A stretch of DNA of 5,598 bases from an uncultured Helcococcus sp. (GTDB lineage: Bacteria; Bacillota; Clostridia; Tissierellales; Peptoniphilaceae). The notes beneath the pieces were generated by a model, which worked only from the letters and a program-made list of their open reading frames with translations, was not told the origin of the DNA and did not search any database. The translations under genes and the position numbers were made by a program. The DNA lies in the NCBI RefSeq assembly GCF_946998255.1, contig NZ_CAMPYN010000062.1:1-5598 (forward strand), in the 5' to 3' direction. Below are positions 1-5,597 of the stretch, piece after piece (the first letter of the stretch is position 1; every line of letters starts with the position of its first letter).

Positions 1-126
1 TAAAGAAGGAGATTCGCTGCCTATCTGAAGTGCGAGACTTTAAAGAAGGAGATTCGCTGCCTATCTGAAGTGCGAGACTTTAAAGAAGGAGATTCACTGC
101 CTATCTAAAGTGTGAGACTTTAAAGA
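1..126 (+). repeat. Three 40-bp direct tandem repeats plus 6-bp partial fourth
   Basis: Units lie at 1-40, 41-80 and 81-120 with no spacer; 121-126 (taaaga) begins a fourth that is then lost. Units 1 and 2 are identical. Unit 3 differs at 96 (G to A), 107 (G to A) and 113 (C to T), all transitions. The changes at 96 and 113 sit opposite each other in the UCGC/GCGA helix and turn a G-C pair into A-U, so pairing is kept. The repeat is visibly richer in G+C (18 of 40) than the toxin gene after it. Because 40 is not a multiple of three, the array cannot be a protein repeat. The left edge of the window coincides with a unit boundary, so more copies may lie upstream. Confidence 0.97.
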
Positions 127-131
127 TCAAT

Positions 132-162
132 AAGGGGAGAATTAGATTTCTCCTCTTTTTTT
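132..162 (+). terminator. Rho-independent terminator between toxI and toxN
   Basis: GGGGAGAA (134-141) pairs with TTCTCCTC (148-155), giving eight pairs including one G-U, with a six-base loop. Two further A-U pairs are possible below the stem (132-133 with 156-157). Seven T residues follow at 156-162. In ToxIN loci such a terminator lets most transcripts end as antitoxin RNA while a minority read through into toxN, which sets the RNA:toxin ratio. I see no separate promoter between it and the toxin ATG, so read-through is the likely source of toxN mRNA. Confidence 0.9.
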
Positions 163-165
163 ATT

Positions 166-171
166 AAGGAG
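166..171 (+). promoter_or_regulatory. Ribosome binding site of toxN
   Basis: AAGGAG ends five bases before the ATG at 177, which supports that start. The next in-frame ATG lies about 125 codons further in, past the proposed active-site residues, so it is not a realistic alternative. The site begins only four bases after the terminator T-run. Confidence 0.85.
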
Positions 172-176
172 AATAT

Positions 177-779
177 ATGATCAACAATAATAATATTAAA
201 TGCCATCTTAAAAATGATGAGATCAGGTTCTATACTGTTGATTATGATTATCTTAAATATCTTCATAATGTAGATTCTGAAGTTCAATTTTCTAATGAAT
301 ATAATTCATCTAGACATCCTAAACCTTTCTTAGGTATTTTAATTTTTATCGATGATATTAAATACTTAATACCTCTATCTTCGGCAAAGCCAAAGCATGC
401 GAGATTAAATTTTGAAAATACTGGAATAGGACATTTATTAATTAGAGAAGAAATAAATATTTCAGATCATTGCGATTCTGATTGGATTGTAAAAGAAATT
501 CCTGGTGATGAAGAGAAAAAGTATCATATACTTTCAATTTTAGAGATAAAAAAAATGATTCCATTAAGAGATGGATTCTATGAAAAGATGGATTTTGAGA
601 AAATAGAAGATGATGAATATGTGGATTTATTAAAAAAAGAATATTTATTTTGTAGATCCAAAAAAGATTTAATTATAGAGAAGGCTGAGAAATTATATAA
701 TAATCAGGTAAATCAAAATAGTTTCGCCAGATTTTCATGTAATTTTAAAAAATTAGAAGAAGCTTCTTTTCAATTTTAA
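177..779 (+). CDS. toxN: ToxN/AbiQ-family endoribonuclease toxin (type III TA)
   Basis: Predicted sequence-specific endoribonuclease: toxic when free, neutralised by the toxI RNA just upstream, typically part of abortive phage defence or plasmid maintenance. It acts in the cytoplasm on mRNA and on its own antitoxin precursor. The 200-residue protein shows the family pattern I recall from Pectobacterium ToxN: FYT then an aromatic YLKYL stretch (18-29), PKPFLGI (48-54), KYLIPLSSAK (62-71), a KKMIPL strand (125-130), and a C-terminal CNFKKLEE (188-195). By that alignment Tyr25, Lys49, Ser68-Ser69, Lys71 and His74 match active-site or conserved positions (ToxN Tyr10, Lys33, Thr52-Ser53, Lys55, His58). 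It is longer than classic ToxN, with about 15 extra N-terminal residues and about 20 more between Lys71 and the MIPL strand. No signal peptide or membrane segment. Very AT-rich. The family call is from remembered motifs, not a search, but the repeat-terminator-toxin context supports it independently. Confidence 0.93.
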   Translation: MINNNNIKCHLKNDEIRFYTVDYDYLKYLHNVDSEVQFSNEYNSSRHPKPFLGILIFIDDIKYLIPLSSAKPKHARLNFENTGIGHLLIREEINISDHCDSDWIVKEIPGDEEKKYHILSILEIKKMIPLRDGFYEKMDFEKIEDDEYVDLLKKEYLFCRSKKDLIIEKAEKLYNNQVNQNSFARFSCNFKKLEEASFQF

Positions 780-803
780 TTAATCGATTATAAGAAATCT
801 AGA

Positions 804-829
804 AAAAAGAAGGCGGAACCCTTTTTTTT
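804..829 (+). terminator. Terminator after toxN, probably bidirectional
   Basis: An A-rich arm (804-813, ending AAGG) pairs with CCTTTTTTTT (820-829) around a six-base loop; the ten pairs include one G-U. On the + strand it ends in a run of eight T, 25 bases after the toxN stop. Read on the minus strand it also ends in a T-rich tail, 17 bases beyond the stop of the degenerate small minus-strand gene, so it could serve both. The stem is mostly A-T with only two G-C pairs, hence moderate confidence. Confidence 0.6.
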
Positions 830-845
830 ATTATTCTCAAGTTTC

Positions 846-1021
846 TCATTGTTTAGATTTAGCGAAATGTTTTATACAATAATAAACAATTCCAAAAGCA
901 AAGTAATCTATAGTTGCATTTTTATTGTAAAAATCAATGTTATTTAAAAACAAATTTAAAATTAAAATTATTATGAAAATCTCTACCATAACAACTAATG
1001 TTTCTTTAAAACATTTTTCAT
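846..1021 (-). pseudogene. Frameshifted small membrane protein gene (about 58 codons)
   Basis: On the minus strand GGAGG (1031-1027) lies five bases before an ATG (1021-1019). That frame stops after eight codons (MKNVLKKH). The frame two bases over is open from there to a TGA at 848-846. One extra A in the AAAAA run just after the ATG would join them into a product of about 58 residues starting MKKCFKETLVV. The product would have a strongly hydrophobic segment (ETLVVMVEIFIIILILNLFL), a polar stretch rich in Asn, a second aromatic/hydrophobic patch (DYFAFGIVYYCI) and a basic tail (KHFAKSKQ), i.e. a one- or two-pass membrane protein. An internal ATG at 989-987 would give 47 residues but has no ribosome binding site. 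Family not recognised. It could be a true frameshift, a sequencing error in the A-run, or a chance frame. Confidence 0.45.
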
Positions 1022-1052
1022 ATCTACCTCCAGTAATTGTAAAATTTATATT

Positions 1053-1178
1053 TTATTGATTATAAGATCCAGTATATGAAAAATCCCTAATTTGGAATAC
1101 TTTTCCGTTTTTAAATGATTGAGCGCCTTTCTTTTTATGTTGCTCAATGTTGTCTATTGAATACCTGCCCGAATCAAA
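1053..1178 (-). pseudogene. Possible C-terminal remnant of an unrecognised gene
   Basis: A minus-strand frame of 41 codons runs from just after a TGA (1181-1179) to a TAA (1055-1053) with no start codon near its beginning. Its translation looks protein-like rather than random: it includes RYSIDNIEQHKKKGAQSF followed by KNGKVFQIRDFSY, with mixed charged, aromatic and glycine residues. It ends 31 bases before the ATG of the small membrane-protein frame, in the same direction, as two genes of one operon would. I cannot name a family. The most likely reading is the tail of a decayed gene; a chance open frame is the main alternative, since 41 codons is short. Confidence 0.3.
1059..1064 (-). promoter_or_regulatory. 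Possible -10 box upstream of the small minus-strand gene
   Basis: The minus strand reads TATAAT here, a perfect -10 hexamer about 38 bases upstream of the ATG at 1021. I find no convincing -35 hexamer at 16-18 bases (the bases there read GGGATT). In DNA this AT-rich a chance match is easy, and the box overlaps the end of the 1053-1178 open fragment. Confidence 0.25.
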
Positions 1179-1188
1179 TCATTTAAAA
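1109..1188. repeat. 12-bp inverted repeat with an inner 6-bp inverted repeat
   Basis: TTTTAAATGATT (1109-1120) is the exact reverse complement of AATCATTTAAAA (1177-1188), with 56 bases between. A flanking G (1107) and C (1189) would also pair if one T is bulged. Within it TTGAGC (1119-1124, sharing its first two bases with the outer arm) matches GCTCAA (1142-1147). The outer arms are almost all A-T, so they could arise by chance. I see no target-site duplication that would mark it as a small mobile element. Confidence 0.4.
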
Positions 1189-1189
1189 C

Positions 1190-1373
1190 AAAGAATTCAA
1201 TATCTTAAAAATTACAAGTTATATTATTTTATATATTTTGACTAAATAGAGCATACCTTACTTTTCATGCTTATTCTAGACTTTTCCCCACCTGTCATGA
1301 TTCCCAACCCTCTCATGTCATATAGCTTCCAGTCTTCCCTAATTTTCCATCATTCATTCTCACCCATATCATA
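1190..1373. other. Intergenic stretch with no supported feature
   Basis: Nothing here supports a gene. The first third is extremely AT-rich. From about 1255 to 1370 the + strand is strongly pyrimidine-rich (the minus strand purine-rich), with all frames broken by stops within 15-20 codons. TCATG recurs loosely (around 1296 and 1313), but there is no clean repeat. It may be further decayed sequence belonging with the two minus-strand relics to its left. Confidence 0.5.
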
Positions 1374-1411
1374 TAAAAAACCCCGCCATCCAATTTTCTG
1401 GATTTTGGGGT
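1374..1411 (-). terminator. Rho-independent terminator of the transporter-pepF operon
   Basis: Read on the minus strand: ACCCC pairs with GGGGT (1411-1407 with 1384-1380) and ATCCA with TGGAT (1403-1399 with 1392-1388), separated by a three-by-three internal loop, with a six-base top loop. The outer stem is continued by six T (1380-1375). It lies about 63 bases past the pepF stop and is the only strong terminator seen downstream of the three-gene unit. Confidence 0.88.
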
Positions 1412-1474
1412 CTCGTTTACTAATAAGCCTTCATCTCTAATTTAGCAGAGGTCATCTCCTCAATTATTTAATTT

Positions 1475-3277
1475 CTATATTTCTCCCAACTCTTCAGAAA
1501 TCTCTTCAATTTGATCAATTAGAGATCCTATATAGGCTACTGTATCCTTTAGCGGTTGGTCTGTTGAGACATCAACTCCTGCGGTCTTCGCTAATTGTTC
1601 TGGGCTTTGAGTTCCACCCATTTTTAAGACTTCTTTCCATTGGTCTGCTGCAGACTTACCCTCATTTCTAATTTTTTTAGAAACTTGGGTTCCTATGGTC
1701 AAGCCAGCAGAATATGTGTATGGATATAGTCCCATATAGTAGTGGGGCTGTCTCATCCATGTCAGCTCTGCACCTTCATCTAAGACCACAGCATCTCCCC
1801 AGAACTTTTCTAGGCTTTCTTTAAATATCTTATTTAATATTTTCGCATTCAAATCTGTGCCCTGATCAACCAGCTTATATACTTCTCTTTGGTAATAAGC
1901 TTCCAATAAGTGGGTCACAAAGTTGTGGTAGTAGGTTTTAGCCACCATTTGGGATAGTACCCATCTTTTCATTCTTAAGTCATTGTTTTCATCTGCAATA
2001 TTTAACAAGTGGTTTTCTACAATCAATTCATTTGTAGTAGATGGAGCTTCTACAAAGTACATTGAAGGATCTGAATTTAATATTGATTGGTTTTCATGGG
2101 TTAATTGGAAGTGGCCAGCATGACCTAGTTCGTGGGCTAGGGTCATCACGTCTGACATGATTCCATTGAAGGTCATCAGTATGAATGATGGAGTCCCATA
2201 AGGTGACGAAGCAAAGGCTCCTGTTGACTTTCCATCATTGTTGGCATAGTCTATCCACCTATTTTCAAAGGCTTCTTCCATGATAGCTATATAATCTTCA
2301 CCCATAACTTGTAAACCTTCAAGTACATAGTTTTTAGCCTGGTCAAAGCTAATTTCTGCAGAATAATTTGGGTCAACTTCAATTTTCAAATCTGAATATC
2401 TAATCTCATCTAAATTATGAATTCTTTTCAAAATGCCAGCATACTTTCTCATATGTGGAGCTAGGTCTTCCATGATGACATCCATTTGTCTGTTGTAGAG
2501 GTCCCTGCTTACCTTTTGTCTATCTAACAAGTAGTCTATTACTGATTCATAGCCTCTCATTTTTGAAAGAGTTTTTTCCTTTTGAACTTGAGCATTGTAA
2601 GTTGAAGCTGTTGTATGTTGGTATTTACCTATAGTCTTAGAGAATGTTTCAAAAGCTTTTCTTCTAACTTTTGTGTTTTGGTCGTATTCGTAAGCTCCTT
2701 CAAAGCTGTTGTAGGAAAGCTTATAGCCTTTTCCATCCACATTGAAATCTGGAAATTGTATATCTAAAGACTTAGTATCATTGTATAACCTATATGGAAA
2801 TGATAGGGTTGAAGATAAGGAAGTCAAGGCTTCTTCTACATCTTTAGAAAGTAACCTGTCTTTTTTATCTAACAATTCTTCAATATATACCTTATAATTT
2901 TGAATCTCTTTAGCTTTTTCTAATATATCCTCGTCCAAACTTAAAAGTTCATTTTCATAAAAGGCTAATTTCGACCCATATTTACTGCCTATAGCAACAA
3001 GGTCATAATATCTTTCAACAGCTTTTTCATCAAAGGCATTGGCTTGGACAGGCAAGGAAGCATAAGCACCAAGTCTTGATCCGTATTCATTTACCTTTAT
3101 AAAGTCTTTTAGAGACTTGTCTAAAACTTCAAAATCCTTGATCTTTCCCTTATAAGCTTCAACAAAGTTATCTATAGCTTCCTTATAAGCTTCTAGATCT
3201 TTCTTATAGTCCTCTTCACTTTTATATATCAAGGACAAGTCCCAGGTTTCTTTTATATTTACATCTTCTCTTTTCAT
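1475..3277 (-). CDS. pepF: Oligopeptidase F (M3 family zinc metallopeptidase)
   Basis: Cytoplasmic zinc endopeptidase that cuts short to medium peptides (in Lactococcus PepF, roughly 7-17 residues), feeding peptide catabolism and turnover. The 600 residues match the family's usual length. The N-terminal half (about 1-200) is the helical PepF-type domain. The catalytic M3 domain covers about 205-590 and carries HELGH at 382-386 (zinc ligands His382 and His386, catalytic Glu383), with Glu410 in FVEAPS as the probable third zinc ligand. Near the C-terminal end, HYYMGLYPYTYS (512-523) supplies the His/Tyr residues that bind substrate in M3 enzymes. No signal peptide. The ATG at 3277 has a GGAG (3287-3284) six bases upstream. 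It follows the ABC ATPase gene by 32 bases on the same strand, so it is probably the last gene of that operon, ending at the 1374-1411 terminator. Family call is firm; exact peptide specificity is not readable. Confidence 0.97.
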   Translation of the reverse strand: MKREDVNIKETWDLSLIYKSEEDYKKDLEAYKEAIDNFVEAYKGKIKDFEVLDKSLKDFIKVNEYGSRLGAYASLPVQANAFDEKAVERYYDLVAIGSKYGSKLAFYENELLSLDEDILEKAKEIQNYKVYIEELLDKKDRLLSKDVEEALTSLSSTLSFPYRLYNDTKSLDIQFPDFNVDGKGYKLSYNSFEGAYEYDQNTKVRRKAFETFSKTIGKYQHTTASTYNAQVQKEKTLSKMRGYESVIDYLLDRQKVSRDLYNRQMDVIMEDLAPHMRKYAGILKRIHNLDEIRYSDLKIEVDPNYSAEISFDQAKNYVLEGLQVMGEDYIAIMEEAFENRWIDYANNDGKSTGAFASSPYGTPSFILMTFNGIMSDVMTLAHELGHAGHFQLTHENQSILNSDPSMYFVEAPSTTNELIVENHLLNIADENNDLRMKRWVLSQMVAKTYYHNFVTHLLEAYYQREVYKLVDQGTDLNAKILNKIFKESLEKFWGDAVVLDEGAELTWMRQPHYYMGLYPYTYSAGLTIGTQVSKKIRNEGKSAADQWKEVLKMGGTQSPEQLAKTAGVDVSTDQPLKDTVAYIGSLIDQIEEISEELGEI

Positions 3278-3309
3278 TTATTACTCCATATCTTTTGTTA
3301 TTTATAAAT

Positions 3310-4032
3310 TTACAATTTCAAAAATTCTCTAGTCCTATTTTCCTTAGGGTTTGTAAACATGGTTTCAGGATCTAAGTTTTCAAGTATCTTTCCTTGGTCC
3401 ATAAAGATCACCCTGTCTGATACATCTCTAGCAAAGTCCATTTCATGGGTTACAACAATCATGGTAAATCCTAACTGGGCTAATTTTTTCATAGTTGTCA
3501 ATACTTCCCCTACCATTTCTGGGTCCAGGGCTGATGTAGGCTCATCAAATAATAAGATTTTCGGCTCCATAGTGATGGCCCTAGCAATGGCTACCCTCTG
3601 CTTTTGCCCACCTGATAATTGGTGAGGTTTAGCATTTTTGTAGGCATCCATTCCTACTAGCCCTAAATAGTATAGAGCTTTTTCTTCAGCTTCCTTACGA
3701 CTTCTTTTTAAAACTTTTGTTTGTCCTATGCAAGTATTTTCTAAAATATTAAGGTTGTTAAACAAATTGAAGTTTTGAAAAACCATTCCTAAATTTTTTC
3801 TATGGTCATTTTCTTCAATATCTTCATGAAGAATGTCTCTTCCTTCAAAAATTATTTGTCCTGAATCAGGCCTTTCCAATAGGTTTATACACCTAAGCAG
3901 GGTTGATTTACCTGATCCAGATGAACCAATTATAGTGATAACTTGACCCTCTTCTACAGAAAAATCTACACCCTTTAATATTTCATTCTCACCAAAGGAC
4001 TTATATAAATCTTTAATTTCTAATATAGTCAT
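3310..4032 (-). CDS. Polar amino-acid ABC transporter ATP-binding protein (GlnQ/HisP type)
   Basis: Energises uptake of an amino acid through the fused binding-protein/permease encoded just upstream; it works as a cytoplasmic dimer on the inner face of the membrane. All nucleotide-binding motifs are present in 240 residues: Walker A GSSGSGKST (36-44), Q-loop Gln86 in VFQNFNLF, signature LSGGQ (139-143), Walker B ILLFDEP (159-165), D-loop SALD (167-170) and switch His196 in VVTHE. Length and sequence style are those of the GlnQ/HisP group, not the longer MetN or the PotA group with C-terminal regulatory domains. Translation is probably coupled to the permease: the gap is eight bases and the ribosome binding site overlaps the permease stop. 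Substrate cannot be told from the ATPase, so no symbol is given. Confidence 0.97.
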   Translation of the reverse strand: MTILEIKDLYKSFGENEILKGVDFSVEEGQVITIIGSSGSGKSTLLRCINLLERPDSGQIIFEGRDILHEDIEENDHRKNLGMVFQNFNLFNNLNILENTCIGQTKVLKRSRKEAEEKALYYLGLVGMDAYKNAKPHQLSGGQKQRVAIARAITMEPKILLFDEPTSALDPEMVGEVLTTMKKLAQLGFTMIVVTHEMDFARDVSDRVIFMDQGKILENLDPETMFTNPKENRTREFLKL

Positions 4033-4036
4033 ATAT

Positions 4037-4042
4037 CCTCCT
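4037..4042 (-). promoter_or_regulatory. Ribosome binding site of the ATPase gene, overlapping the permease stop
   Basis: On the minus strand AGGAGG (4042-4037) starts inside the TAG stop of the permease gene (4043-4041) and ends four bases before the ATPase ATG (4032). Ribosomes finishing the permease would arrive directly on this site, which points to coupled translation and matched amounts of the two proteins. Confidence 0.88.
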
Positions 4043-5597
4043 AATTTCCACTAGAAAGCACGTCATGGTCTATCTTCACATATGAAGAATCGCCTTCTAG
4101 TTTTTTCTCTAATAATCTCAATAGACCTGTTATGCTCAAGGTTAGTATCAAATATATGGCTGATGCTATGAAATAGGTTTGGAAAAACCTAAAGTTTACA
4201 CCGGCTATAGATTTAGTTGTAAAGAATAATTCATTAACCGAAATAACATTCAATACTGAAGTATCCTTGATATTTACAATAAATTCATTACCCACATTTG
4301 GAATAATATTCTTAAATACCTGAGGTAAGATTATATAAACCATTGTTTGTCTGTGGTTCATACCCAAGGCCTTTGCTGCTTCAACTTGTCCCTTGTCTAT
4401 GGCATTGATTCCTGCCCTTACCACCTCTGCCATATAGGCTGCAGTATTTATCGAAACTATGATAAAGGCTGAAGCCATAGGTGATGTGTTTATATCAAAG
4501 AATAGTTGCAAACCATAATAGAATAACACAGCCTGCACCATCATTGGTGTACCTCTAATAACTTGAACATATATATTTGTAAGTATCTTCAATATGTTTA
4601 ATAAGAAGTTAAGAATTTTATTTTTAGCCTTTGGGGCAGTCCTGATTACAGCTACTATAAAACCTATAAATAGACCTGCTATGGTACCCACTAGGGATAG
4701 TAAAACTGTTAAAAGGGTTCCCCTAAAAAACATTTGCCAATTAGATGAAAATATTGACCAAACTGTTTCTTGACTGTCACTAGTTTCTTGAATCTTTATC
4801 ATTTGATCCATTATTTCTTGTTTATCTTCATTAGAAATTTCTTCTAAAATTTCATTTATTGGTTCAAGATAGCTTGATCCCTTATTTAATCCAATAGCTA
4901 TTGAAGTGTCTTCTGGATTTGTTTCAAAACCTTCTTTTAACTCAACCATCTTAAAGGCTGGATTTGCCAATTCTGCAGCCATACCTTCAGGTCTTTCCGC
5001 TACATAAGCATCTATCTTACCGCTTTCTATAGCCACCCTCATAGATGAGAAGTCAGCCATTGGTTCTGAATGGATTACTTCTGGTATTTGGTCTATTACA
5101 CTATCATGGAAGGTATTTAACTGTCCAACCACCCTAGCTCCAGAAAAATCTGCTAAGCTTTCTGCATTAGCATATTTACTGTCATTTCTAGTAACAAGTA
5201 CTAATTTGGATTCATAATAGGATTGTGTGAAATCTAAGACTTCTTCTCTTTCCTTGGTAGGACTCATCCCAGCTATAATAGCATCTATCTTATTTGATTG
5301 AACGGCAGGTAAAAGTCCATCCCATTCGATTTTAACTACTACTAACTTCTTTCCCAATTTATCAGCCACCATTTTGGCTATTTGCACATCATAGCCATTG
5401 GCATATTCTTGCGAACCCTGTACAGGCACTGCTCCGTTACCACCATTGGTTTGGGTCCAGTTAAATGGCGCATAAGAAACTTCCATTCCTACCCTAAATT
5501 CATCCCTATTATCTTCAGCACCAATCTCCCCTAGAGGAAAGATTGAAAAAATAAGAATGAAAGACAAAATAAAAATTAATACTCTATTTTTCATCAT
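4041..5597 (-). CDS. Fused substrate-binding protein/permease of a polar amino-acid ABC transporter
   Basis: One 518-residue chain does two jobs: it captures an amino acid outside the cell and forms the membrane channel. A signal peptide or anchor spans about 1-27 (MMKNR, hydrophobic core, likely cut near GEIGA). The family-3 binding domain covers about 33-270: FRVGMEVSYAPFNW (34-47), GYDVQIAKMVADKLG (68-82), and MSPTKER (111-117), whose Arg117 is the usual contact for the substrate carboxylate. The HisM/GlnP-type permease covers about 285-500, with roughly five membrane segments (near 290-317, 345-366, 374-392, 420-440, 473-493) and the EAA loop GQVEAAKALG (403-412) that docks the ATPase. 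Glu201 in DAYVAERPEG sits where many relatives have an Asp that holds the substrate amino group. The gene reads to within one base of the window edge; the ATGs at 5597 and 5594 both fit, and the ribosome binding site lies outside. Glutamine, glutamate or a basic amino acid are possible substrates. Confidence 0.95.
   Translation of the reverse strand: MMKNRVLIFILSFILIFSIFPLGEIGAEDNRDEFRVGMEVSYAPFNWTQTNGGNGAVPVQGSQEYANGYDVQIAKMVADKLGKKLVVVKIEWDGLLPAVQSNKIDAIIAGMSPTKEREEVLDFTQSYYESKLVLVTRNDSKYANAESLADFSGARVVGQLNTFHDSVIDQIPEVIHSEPMADFSSMRVAIESGKIDAYVAERPEGMAAELANPAFKMVELKEGFETNPEDTSIAIGLNKGSSYLEPINEILEEISNEDKQEIMDQMIKIQETSDSQETVWSIFSSNWQMFFRGTLLTVLLSLVGTIAGLFIGFIVAVIRTAPKAKNKILNFLLNILKILTNIYVQVIRGTPMMVQAVLFYYGLQLFFDINTSPMASAFIIVSINTAAYMAEVVRAGINAIDKGQVEAAKALGMNHRQTMVYIILPQVFKNIIPNVGNEFIVNIKDTSVLNVISVNELFFTTKSIAGVNFRFFQTYFIASAIYLILTLSITGLLRLLEKKLEGDSSYVKIDHDVLSSGN

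Larger units (their letters stand above)
1..162 (+). ncRNA. toxI: ToxI-type antitoxin RNA (type III toxin-antitoxin), 5' end outside window
   Basis: This is the proposed RNA antitoxin of a type III system: tandem repeats, then a Rho-independent terminator, then the toxin gene, which is the diagnostic ToxIN layout. Each 40-nt unit can fold as an H-type pseudoknot. Helix 1 is AGG with CCU (unit positions 7-9 and 20-22). Helix 2 is UCGC with GCGA (14-17 and 32-35). A long loop (23-31) lies before the last strand, the same order of parts as in the Pectobacterium ToxI structure. In known systems the toxin cuts the precursor into single units, which assemble with ToxN into a closed inactive complex. 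Cutting would be expected in the A-rich linker between units (UUUAAAGA). The promoter and the true 5' end are not visible, so the number of units is at least three. The assignment rests on architecture and on the adjacent toxin, since type III RNAs share little sequence. Confidence 0.88.

Noticed and set aside
27..41. Alternative helix AAGU/ACUU (28-31 with 37-40) as part of the repeat pseudoknot
   Set aside because: Combined with the UCGC/GCGA helix it would leave no bases to cross the first helix, which is not sterically possible; it can only form as a competing small hairpin.
1..120. Repeats as a CRISPR array
   Set aside because: The 40-bp units abut each other with no variable spacers, and no cas gene is present; a terminator and a ToxN-type gene follow instead.
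1..120. Repeats as part of a protein-coding repeat
   Set aside because: The unit is 40 bp, not a multiple of three, so the reading frame shifts each copy, and it meets a stop within the array.
781..790. Palindrome TAATCGATTA as an operator
   Set aside because: It is short, lies after the toxN stop rather than near a promoter, and has no second copy in the window.
1239..1262. TTGACT as a -35 box for a + strand promoter
   Set aside because: No -10-like hexamer occurs 16-18 bases downstream (the bases there read CTTTTC), and no + strand gene follows.
1447..1461. GAGG/CCTC hairpin just after pepF as its terminator
   Set aside because: The stem has only four pairs and no T-run follows on the minus strand; the 1374-1411 hairpin is far stronger.
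3359..3625. 88-codon open frame on the + strand
   Set aside because: It lies antisense inside the ATPase gene, has no ribosome binding site and no recognisable protein character; it is a shadow of the real gene.
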